From assembly GCA_030248135.1 (NCBI GenBank), contig JASANC010003487.1, positions 1 to 64,000 of the forward strand: 64,000 bases of DNA, read 5' to 3'. Positions 1-20,436 of this stretch are shown piece after piece. Source of the DNA: Theristus sp. LFF4_11. Taxonomy: Eukaryota; Nematoda; Chromadorea; Monhysterida; Xyalidae. The translations under genes were made by a program, and so were the position numbers. The notes beneath the pieces are model-generated. The model did not search any database, was not told the origin of the DNA, and saw only the letters and a list, made by a program, of their open reading frames with translations. Within the stretch, counting starts at the first letter, position 1, and the number at the start of each line of letters is the position of its first letter.

Positions 1-340
1 TTAATTTCTCTGCAGTTCATAAGTCATGAACATGTTTTTGGAATGGTTTTTTTTATTAAATTCCCACTGTTCGCATTCACAAACATCAAAAACTATAAAA
101 AATGAAAATTTCTTTTTTGCACATGATCTCAGGCAAACCAAGAGACAATCAGCTAACACCACAAATTATTCATTCCGGGCGACTATAGATGTTAGACTTG
201 ATTGGGCGCATTTGAATTTCAAGCGCGCTGATTCGCTCTTCATTTGTTTGCTGTAATAATTTCGAACAGCGCATTTCTATTGTGGCCAACGGAAATCAGT
301 GAACGTCACAAAAAAGTTATATATTGGCGATTTTTTGCAG

Positions 341-10652
<10,312 letters not shown>

Positions 10653-12780
10653 TAACGGGAATTAGTGTTCGATTGTGCGACCCGTTCGGGGAATTTTGTG
10701 TGCGAATGGGTCTGGGTGGTTTGTTGATTATTGATGGTGGAGATTTTCGTCTGAAGATTGTGCATTCTTGTTGTAGCAGGGAAATGTCGCCCAATCGACA
10801 ACAAACACACTGGCTACTGGCGTACACTTGCTGGTGTAATACCGTGTTTGTGTGCATGCGTGTGTGTGCGTGATTGTGCAATATCGCTGTGTCGTAATAG
10901 AGTGCACAATTGCCTTGGTCGGTATTTTCGAAACGTTTTTATCCGCTGGATACGCTAATTGGTTGGTTTCTTTCGGACAAAACTCGGATTTAAGTTTCGA
11001 AAATTCAAACTCGATTGGATTCGGTTGTGCATTAGAGCCGGTTTTAACCTGGGGTTGTTATTTCAGAAAGGTTATCTTTTGACTGGTTGCTATTTTGGCT
11101 GGATGATAGACTGGTTCATGAAAAAAAAAGGATTTGGGTTTTGCGATTTTGCCTTGTTTTGTGATTTGATTGATTGATTGATTAGTTGGTTTGACTGCAA
11201 CGCTTCTCAAGATTAGTCTTTGTTTTTTGCGTGCTTGGTTTTGCTTCATTTGAAATGATTAATTTCTGTGAAATTCAAAACTTCGAAGTTTGAAATTCCG
11301 CAAATCAGCGTTTGTGACGTTGAAATCTTTTTTTGTCTCTCTGGAAATTTTTGCGAATAGTTCACGTCCAAAATACTAACTTTGGTTAAAAAACCGCATT
11401 TTATTCCTAGGAATAAATTATTAACCCGTGTAAAAATTGGAAACAAACCATGTTAGCTATACAGCAGACGCAGACAGCTCAAATGTCTTTTGGTTTGCTT
11501 GCACTGAACTTGCAACGGCAGAGAAATTTGATTGCATGAGTTTTTTGGATTGCATTGATTGGAATATTCATTGATTTATTGGTGCTGTGTGTGATAATTT
11601 ATGATTTTTTCGGATACTTAGAATTTTTTGTCGTTTTTTTCATTTTTGTGCATTTTTTTATTAGAACACGCTTGTTTTCCTTCTGCTTTCGGCACTTCGG
11701 AATTCTTGGGCAAGGCGTTTTTTCTGTGTAAATGATTGATTGTAAGTAAAAACATCCGATTCGATTTTTCTTCTTCCTCTTCTGTTCTGTCTTCAAAATT
11801 AAACCAACTTTAATCCCACAGTCAAACGCAGACAACATTCTGATTGGCTGCAGTGCGTCAGCCAATTATCCTGTGTCGCAATTTGTGTTGATTGTCGCGT
11901 TAACTATCGAGTTTATCTATTTTCCACTGAAGCTTTTACATTTCGTTTTTTTCGAATAGTGCCTGTTCGTTTCGGATTTCGGTTCTTTGTTTCACATCAC
12001 CATTCATCTCTTTTTTCGACTAGTAATTCCGTATGCCCGTCTACTCTATTCCCCTCTTCACTTTTCTTTGCCTTTTTTAATTTTTTTCCGAAAAAGTTGT
12101 CTGCTTCTTTGGTTTCTGGCGTCCTCCCCATCTTCTTCCCTGTACCGATTGCAATTTCTGGCACGATTTAGCGTTTCTTTCTTTTGAAATTTTGATTTTT
12201 TGAGCCATATTTCAGGCGTGAATGGTTTGACCCTTTAGCAGTGTCTGCTCAATCGGCTTTATTTTAGTATTTTTTTTTTCAAATTTCACCGTGTCTGTAA
12301 TTTTGTCTTGGTAAACCTTTAGTATTTGCGATTTAGGTTATGCGAAATTGTTTTCCTTGTTCCAAATTGTGAACTCTCCGTTGGTTCTTGAGAGTTTTTT
12401 CCGATCTATGATGTTTGTGATTTTCAGTGGTCTACTCCACTGATGGTTTAGCCGAGTTTTTTTCCGCACTGCATTCTGTGTATAATTTTTTTTATTTCGT
12501 AATGTTTGTGGATTATATCCCGAAAACACCGCTGTTTTTTTTCTTGATTTTATAAAGTTGAACAAGAGTTTTATTAGCCATTGTTTTTGTTTATCTCAGC
12601 TTGGATTACTTTTATTTTTTAAAGGAAAATCGTGTAAAAACCTATTACGTGCTATTATTCTGAGTATTTTGAATTATTCTCGTTGATAAGAATGTGTATA
12701 AGTTTGATTGATTTTGAATTTTGCGAGCCGCTTTGCTGTATATCAACAAATAAACATGTATAACAATAAAAAATAAAATT
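10653..12780 (+). other. Presumed TAO kinase 3' UTR and downstream spacer
   Basis: No conserved reading frame is visible. The stretch is T-rich, with runs of TTTT, and ends in two overlapping AATAAA hexamers. A 2.1-kb 3' UTR is an inference from the lack of an earlier canonical hexamer that I could find, so the true cleavage site may lie upstream at a variant signal. Confidence 0.4.
12765..12777 (+). terminator. Candidate polyadenylation signals (AATAAA at 12765 and 12772)
   Basis: Two AATAAA hexamers occur in a short A-rich stretch after the kinase stop and before the Sm E gene. They are the first tandem canonical hexamers I noted downstream of the kinase. Assigning them to the kinase is inference. 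Confidence 0.4.
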
Positions 12781-13129
12781 CAAGAAGTTTGCGTTAAAAT
12801 GTTAATGTCATTTGTTCTTGCTCAACCGTTTCAATCCTAACGGTTACTTTTGCATTTGCTGCAATTTGTGATTCTGTTTCTGCGTTTAATTGCTTTTCTG
12901 ATTGGCTGCTGTTTGAAATTTGGCTCACTGATTGGTCCCACCTGCTCGATGCAGCCAATCAGCCCGTCGAAATGTGTCGAATTTCATAAATGCCCAAGTT
13001 GCATTGTTTGTGGATTGTCGCATTGGCTTTTTTCCCCAATTTTAAACACAGATTTGCTGCCACATCGCACTTCCGGAATATTTTTTGCAGAGAAAAATTT
13101 AGCAAAAAAATCAGCAAAAGTTTTGCTAG

Positions 13130-13977
<848 letters not shown>

Positions 13978-14584
13978 GCAGAGAAACAAAAATGTGTTTT
14001 GAACCTCGTTTTCTGTTTTTTCGAATTTCCTGCCCATTTCGTCTGTTTTTTTTGTTGATTGTTGTTGTTGACGTTCTTGTCTAAAAATTGCAACACTGGT
14101 AAACAAAATCGGTTCATTTTCGTCAAAAACACTGCAGAGAACTTGAATCTTTTTTTGGTGGTCTCGCATTTTTTTGTTTTGTTGTTGTGCATTTTTGTGC
14201 AGCTGATTGCTGAGTGGCTGCATTTTGGAATTGATAATGCTGATTGGGTAAGCCAGCGGTATGCAGCCAATCACATCAGTGTGCTGTGTTTGAATGGTTG
14301 GTTGAGTTGAACCGTACACAGAAAACCGGGTTTATGAATGGATTGAAAAACGTGTGACTGCGGTGTGTAATTTTGTTGTTTTTCTCTCCATTCGTTGTGA
14401 ATTTTTTCTTTGTAGCAAAATTTTGGAATTAGCCTGTTTGTTAGAAGTAACGTTTTTGTGATTGTCAGTTTATTGATAATTTGCTTCGACTTGATGAAGT
14501 GAACCCTTTTCCTCGATGTCAGCATATTTTGTTGTTTTTCGTTTCTTTTGCGTGGCATTGTTTCGCGTGTTTTTGTGCTCTGAT

Positions 14585-14590
14585 AATAAA
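14585..14590 (+). terminator. Polyadenylation signal AATAAA of the Sm E gene
   Basis: A canonical AATAAA lies about 610 bp after the Sm E stop codon in T-rich DNA and before the next gene. It is the best candidate for 3'-end formation of SNRPE. No downstream GU-rich element was checked. Confidence 0.5.
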
Positions 14591-14774
14591 ATGTTGGCGT
14601 GAAAACAAAATTGGCTGAATTTTGTCAAATGAAACGAGTAACAAAACTCAAGAAGCTCTTTGGGAACAGTTTATCTGAAAAAAAGACGCTGAAATTTCAG
14701 CATAAGTTTATGAAAGTTTGTTGGTTTTTCTAACAGAAGTTTTGCTTTGCAGAGAGCAACTGTACGAAAACGAA

Positions 14775-14861
14775 ATGCAACCGCGGCTCAAAGCATTTGT
14801 GCGCTTCGTCTCGTTGTTGCATTTCCAAAGTGTGTTAAAAGACGTGATTTCGCTGCCTTCG
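14775..14861 (+). CDS. Candidate first exon of the PIG-K gene
   Basis: ATG at 14775 opens 29 codons (start MQPRLKAFVRFVSLLHF) that end at a TCG|GTTTGT donor in phase 0, the phase the 15895 exon requires. The leader is only mildly hydrophobic, so it is a poor signal peptide. A more hydrophobic stretch (LLCHVSLAYFFLAFVLHAT) is encoded at about 15595-15660 but has no in-frame ATG. I cannot decide between them; a further upstream exon is also possible. Confidence 0.3.
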
Positions 14862-15084
14862 GTTTGTTTTAAAAAAAAAATCCACTCATATTGCAGTCTG
14901 TTTTTTTGGAGGTCTGGAAGCCAGTAAACTCTGTTAACAAAGTTCAGTAAAAAGCAGCAAGGTTCACTTTATGTAAAGAAATTCAATTCAAGCAGAGCCA
15001 CCTGTTGGGATAAATTAAAAAATCAGCGCAGTGTGTGAAATCGCTTCAAAAAGATTGAATAACCCCGGTTTTTACATATATATT

Positions 15085-15437
15085 TGAAGCACGCCCCCCA
15101 CCGATTCCGGAAACCCGAAGGTACCAAACTCCGGTGGGATTGGGGAACGGACGGCTCACCATCCCGTGGAACCAATACCCTCGCCACGTGAGGGGGACAG
15201 CCTCTAAGCCCCGCTCTGTCCTGGGGGCACCAGTGATCTTAGCCCGATTTCGGTTTCGGTGGCCTGCGGTCGCTATATCCCCGCAGGGCAGCGAATCCGA
15301 AAGCTTTAGTTGAAAGCGAGTGTAGTTATTAGAGTAGAGAGCTACACTGGCGGCAGTTTGTCATCCTCCGTGGGGGATCGAACCCGTCACCTCCTGAGTT
15401 GAAGGCGAACGTGCTAACCACCGGGCCACGGAGGCGA
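15085..15437 (-). mobile_element. SINE with tRNA-like head, second family
   Basis: On the minus strand, 15437-15365 reads as a tRNA-like head: GCCTCCG acceptor half, a box A resembling TGGCCCGGTGG, box B GGGTTCGATCC and a matching CGGAGG. The D-stem and T-stem are mispaired, so it is not a working tRNA. About 280 bp of GC-rich body follows down to 15085 and stands out from the AT-rich surroundings. It sits in the presumed first intron of PIG-K. I found one copy in the window. Confidence 0.65.
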
Positions 15438-15740
15438 CGAGTTCAAACATAGAAGAGTTTGGCACGGCAATCTGATTGGCTAGGGAGTGGTGGTGTAGAA
15501 CCAACCTATCAGTGAACAGCAACCAATCAGCAGGTGCATTTGTGCGCACCCGGTTTACCGGTGTGCATTTCTGAAAAGGCTTGTCAGGCCTTAGGAGGCC
15601 TGCTATTATGTCACGTAAGCTTAGCCTATTTTTTTTTGGCGTTCGTTTTACACGCGACCCACATGTTCCACCAACTTCGAAGACTTTCGAAATGTTTATT
15701 TTTCTCACAAGATCACCTTTTTTCTCAAACGAACGAACGG

Positions 15741-15825
15741 TGATTTTTAGGCGATGGTTTTAGCCAGGGCTAACCGAGTGCCAAACGCCATCGAGTAGCG
15801 CGCCCATCGAGTTTTCTGGCATTTC
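15741..15825 (-). mobile_element. 5'-truncated SINE family A copy
   Basis: Only the 3' half is present: GATTTTTAGGCGATGGTTTT through GCGCCCATCGAGTTTTCT. The tRNA-like head is missing, as in an incomplete reverse transcription. It lies about 70 bp before the first firm PIG-K exon. Confidence 0.8.
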
Positions 15826-15894
15826 TTCACAAATTCTGCCCTCCCAGTTCCCACAATATCGACTGTTTCCTAACGTTTCTCCAACTCCACCAAG

Positions 15895-18800
15895 GACACC
15901 GATGTCTCCGCCTTCTTCTCGCGCAGCGACCACACGAACAATTGGGCCGTGCTCGTGTGCACCTCTCGATTCTGGTTCAACTACCGGCACGTCGCCAATG
16001 TGCTGTCGTTGTATCACAGCGTGAAACGATTGGGCATACCGGATAGGTAAGCCGGTGGGGGCACGCGCGCGCGAGGCTGTACGTGGGGTACAGTGGGGTT
16101 GTTTAGACCTGTCACTGTGACGAATGTCACTGTGTCGTGGTTGGTCGGAAATTAGGCACCCATTTGGCGCTAAATATTGTTTCGTGCAACTTCGATAGCG
16201 TTTTTTTGTCTTTCTCGAGATCTATGCAAATTCAGCGAAAATAAAGTGCACTGGTATGAGCAAAAAATGCTGCACCAAAGAAGAACAATGTTTTTTGGTA
16301 TGAAAGACCTCCCTCTTACACCCTTACCGATTTCGTCAATCGGAACCGGCCACAACTCCGTTGGGGCTGCGGTAATATTGTGTTCCGAGCACTGCTGGTC
16401 TCACCAACTGGAGATTGTTCTCTTTCTCGTGAAGAATGTTGACTTACTGAATGGTCAGCGGAAGGCTATTCTTGTAGTAAAATATCGATACTAGGCATTT
16501 TTTCGGTGCAAGACAGATAAGAACGATAACTTTTTTTCGCGATTTTGAACTGAAGACTGAATGTCCCTTTTTTCAGTCAGATCATCGTGATGCTAGCCGA
16601 CGACATGCCGTGCAATTTGCGGAACTCTCGTCCAGGTATTATCAGTTGTTTAGGCTCTGCGACTGAATGCGTGTGCAGACGTGGAAAGGAAACCAGCTTC
16701 AATGTTTATGTGGAAATTCAAAGTCGTCTAAGTGACCCGGCCCTATTCAAGTAACTCTGATCATTTAAAAAAAATTGAATTCCCGCGTCATGCATGAAAC
16801 TGGTTACCTATTCTAGACACGCATTGAGTCTCGGGATCAGATTTTCTCCAACTCACTTTTTCTCTTCGAAAGCTACAGCAATATTCTGGTGCAAGTCGCC
16901 CAAGTGACTCGGCCCTATTTAAGGGACTCTGGTCACTCACTTTACCAATTTTGAATTCATACGCGCATTGTCGTGTAAACACGAAGAATGTAATACGCAA
17001 GAATGTTTTGACTATGAAGCGCTAGCTTGCTTGTTCTTATCGTGCACACACTTGCTAGAACCAGAGCTTTTTGCTGTTCTTTTTTCTGCACTAAATAAAC
17101 TGTTGTGTGTTGAATAAACTATAAAATAATAAGAAGCTATTCAACGAAAAATAACCAAGCCGAAAAAATTCCGAGTCACCAAAAAAGTCGCCACACGCAA
17201 TTGAGTCTCGGAACCAAAAAAAGTTTGTCCGTCCGCTCACAGGCACCTGCTTCAACAGCGGCACCGAGCACCTCAATCTGTACGGCGAGGATGTCGAGGT
17301 CGACTACCGCGGCTACGACGTCACCGTTGAGAACTTCGTTCGTCTGCTCGTCGGTCGTCTGCCGTCTGGGACGCCACGGTCGAAACGGCTGCTCTCGGAT
17401 CACCGGAGCAACGTGCTGATTTATTTGACTGGTGCGTTTTCGGCAGCGGGAAGTTTTTTTTTGTTTGTTTGTCACCCTCGTGGCCTGGTGGTAGTACGTT
17501 AGACTCGTGTTGTCTGTGCGTTCGGGGTATCGAGCCCCGCCGACGGGGTGTATAGGCACTTAATGACAGAGAAAACTCGATGTAAGCCCTACTCGACGGC
17601 GTTCTGTACGCGTCTCTGGGTTAGCCCTGGCTGAAAACATCGCCTAAAATCCCCAACACCAACAAACTTAAGAGTTGTTTTTCGCGCTGTGGGCACTGCG
17701 CAATGGTCAGTGAAGTGATGTTGCTGTTTGTAGTTCGAAAGTAGTCCTTTTGGGCGTAGCAAGGGGTACAGGGACAACTATGCATCCCGTGAGTAAACCG
17801 TGAACCGTTTTCGGGGGTTTATGACATAGTTTATGAGATGATAAGGCCAGTGCCTTTGTCATGGAAGTACAGTAAACTCCACAGGCACAATCGCGAGCTG
17901 TGTGTGCATTTGCTTAGCTTGTTTTCAAGTGTTTTATAGTTTTCAATTGTTTTATAGTTTTCAAGTTTTTATTGCTTTCTGAGCGATTGAGCGTCCAAAG
18001 AAGATGATTACAAACCGTGTCACAATCACAAGCGCAGGCCACGGCGGCGACGGTTTCCTGAAGTTCCAAGATCAAGAGGAAATCACGAACGTCGATCTCG
18101 CGGATGCGATCGCGCAGATGTGGGCGAAACGAAGGTGAACGTGAATGGTTGTTCGGGAGAACGCTGATTGGTTGGTGAAAGAAAACACAACCAATCAGTG
18201 GCCAGTGTGTGCTGTTGTGTGGCCCTGCCAAACACATGCAGCAGCTTAGGCTCAAGTTCCGCTGTGTTTATATCAAGCACTAATGAGGCACGGTTCTGTT
18301 TAAAAAAAAACGCGAAGGCAAAAATAATCGGCAGATCGATAAATTCGATGATTCAGTTCAGGATTATTTTGTTTTCTACGTCAGCTGCTTTCTGTTTTTT
18401 TTTTCTGCAGATACCACGAGCTGTTCGTCATCCCGGACTCGTGTCAGTCAGCATCGATGTATCAGCTGATTGCGAGCCCGAACGTGATTGCCAGCAGTAG
18501 CAGTTTAGTCGGCGAAGACTCGCTCTCCGTGAGTGTGCCGTTGTTGTGGGTGGTTGGCTTTTGTGCCGGGCACACGCCAACGGGCGCCAGGAAACATGCT
18601 GATTGGCTGCACTTGGACTGGAGACCGCTGATTGGTCATTGACGCTTTGATGCACCACTTATTATCACTTTTGTGTAGTTGCGTGATGAAACTGCTGATT
18701 TAGCGGCGTTCGCTCAAAAACAGTTCACTTAGAAAATCACATAGCTTTTTTCACTGTCTTTGTATGTCTGCATTAGAAACGCGTTGACTTCGTTCTTCTG

Positions 18801-19556
18801 CAGCACCACATCGACTACCAGCTGGGCGTCTACATCATCGACCGCTACACGTATTACACGCTCGAGTTCCTGGAGACCTATGTCGGGCCGGACAGCAATC
18901 GAACGCTGCAGGAATATGTGCGGGGTTTTTTGTGTGTTTTGTTTGCGAGTTTCTCAAACGGTTGATGTGATGGATGATGATGATGCTTGATGCGCAATAG
19001 AAAAGCGCCGCGTGCAATGCACGTGCGTGTTAAGGCGTGGCGAAATTCAAGTGCGCGCTCTTGCAAACGGCCACTTTCAACACAATGGATATAATCTTTT
19101 CTTTAAGTCCTGCGACTCAATGCGATTGTAACCGTGAAAAATTGAAACCGGGTTTCAATCTTTATGTGGTCATTCAGAATAGCCCAAGTGGCCCGGCCTT
19201 ATTAAGGGGACTCGGAATCGGATCACTTTACCAATTTTGAATTCCCGCGTCATGCATGAAACTGTGCGCGCATTGAGACGCGGGACCAAAATAAATGATC
19301 ATATTCAAACTGTCCGTCCATGCACACAAAAATGAAACTGAATCGTGAATGATACCACTGCGGTCAGCTGGACTCGTGTCCGCAGTACAAGTGCAAATCG
19401 ACCGTCGGCGTTTCCACCGAGCACTACGCACGTGACCCGCGACGAGTTCGAGTGACGGATTTCTTTGGTTCCGTTCGACACACGAAAGTGTTGACCGAAG
19501 CGAACACGGACGAACTGGGCATCACTGATCCGCTGCCGGCGAGGTGGTTGGAGTGA
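15895..19556 (+). CDS. PIGK: GPI-anchor transamidase catalytic subunit (PIG-K/GPI8), first exon uncertain
   Basis: Exons 15895-16046, 16577-16635, 17243-17431, 18038-18134, 18411-18528, 18804-18917 and 19368-19556 give 306 codons including TGA in one frame. PIG-K is the caspase-fold (C13) cysteine protease of the ER transamidase complex. It cleaves the C-terminal GPI signal of precursors and transfers the new carboxyl to the anchor. Seen: [20 protein letters not shown] at the start of the domain, [25 protein letters not shown], the catalytic His in GHGG and the catalytic Cys in DSCQSASMY, then VGEDSLS and VTDFFGSVR near the end. The frame stops about 20 residues after the core (ending ARWLE) with no C-terminal membrane helix, unlike the human protein. 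The N-terminal signal sequence is not in these exons. Introns carry SINEs and MITEs. Identity is secure; the ends are not. Confidence 0.93.
16655..16975 (+). repeat. Family B dispersed element, one full and one partial copy in tandem
   Basis: The full copy runs from CTGCGACTGAATGCG to CGCATTGAGTCTCGGGA near 16835. A second partial copy begins about 16885 (AAGTCGCCCAAGTGACTCGG). Both lie in a PIG-K intron. Confidence 0.75.
17478..17651 (+). mobile_element. tRNA-derived SINE, family A, best plus-strand copy
   Basis: The head CGTGGCCTGGTGGTAGTACG has a box A match, and GGGGTATCGAGCCCC resembles box B. Then GTGTATAGGCACTTAATGAC, CTCGACGGCGTTCTGTACGC, GGGTTAGCCCTGGC and the tail CATCGCCTAAAAT. 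About 174 bp. SINEs of this kind are copied by pol III transcription and LINE reverse transcriptase (family knowledge). It lies in a PIG-K intron 47 bp after a donor. Confidence 0.88.
19089..19295 (+). repeat. Family B dispersed element, PIG-K last intron
   Basis: Complete copy from ATAATCTTTTCTTTAAGTCC to CATTGAGACGCGGGACC. It ends about 70 bp before the final PIG-K exon. Confidence 0.8.
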
Positions 19557-19671
19557 AGCGAAAACTGTTGCTGGTGTGCGCTTTTGTGTTGTAGACGTGC
19601 GCGGTATTGAGAAACTTGTGAAAAGGGAGGAAGAATATAAGTAATATTAGAGGTTTCCTGCTTTTTCGCGA

Positions 19672-19677
19672 AATAAA
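19672..19677 (+). terminator. Polyadenylation signal AATAAA after PIG-K
   Basis: AATAAA lies 115 bp after the PIG-K stop. It falls inside a short dispersed repeat (the GTTTCCTGCTTTTTCGCGAA block also found near 27725 and, inverted, near 23130), so the 3'-end signal may have been supplied by a repeat. Confidence 0.5.
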
Positions 19678-19689
19678 ATGGATGGATGG

Positions 19690-20436
19690 AGCGGTGGATC
19701 CACCCCCGTGTGTTTGTTTGAACTTGTCACTTTTTTCCTGAGCGCAGAACTCGCGGTAGATGAATAAGGAGTTGCATAAAAAACAGATTCAGCCGCGAAT
19801 TGGGTGTTTGATCTCAACCAAACCGGAGACATTCGTTTTCTTACAGTAGTTCATTGTTTCGCGTGCTTTGTATTCTGCGAGATAAGCGACAGATTTAAGC
19901 AAACATACTTTAGTTTGAATGATACAGTTCTGATCCGGAGAATCGTGTTTTTTTTGTGTTACTCTTTTACCATTGAGCGCTTTCAAAACAGTGATACGGG
20001 TGTGTTATTTCTTACCGTGTATTCAATTCAGTTCAGTTGTTTTAGTGACTTGATTTTCAAGTGAGTCGTAGAAGAATTTCTTGTTGTTCTTTTGGTATTT
20101 GTGTTTTTTTTACAATTTCAGTTTACCTCTTTTAGTACAAGTCAATTTTGAATGCTTTAGCTCTCCGTTTGTGACAGCTTAGCTGGTCATGCATAAATAA
20201 GACATTCGATGGTTCCTTTGTTGTTTTGTTTTTAACAACAAGTGATTGTGTTAAACAATCAATTTGTTTCTGTTGCTACGTTACGCTGAATAGTCAACAT
20301 CGAACTGATAAAACATGCTAACATTATTGTCGGAGTTCTGGCTCTTGAAATATCATAAAAATACTATTTGTGTAAAAAAATGAAAATTACAAAAATACAT
20401 CATTAAATTAAAATCGGCAAAACTTCTTCAACCACA
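19690..20436. other. Intergenic spacer, presumed promoter of the MGCGPSK gene
   Basis: No gene is visible. The DNA is AT-rich with no clear TATA box at a sensible distance and no long repeats. It separates PIG-K from the next gene on the same strand by about 0.75 kb. Confidence 0.4.

Noticed and set aside
15365..15437. tRNA gene on the minus strand
   Set aside because: Acceptor ends nearly pair and box B is good, but the D-stem and T-stem are mispaired, no clean anticodon loop forms and a 280-bp SINE body follows.
17478..17550. tRNA gene at the head of SINE family A
   Set aside because: The anticodon arm does not fold and the same sequence recurs in at least four other SINE copies.
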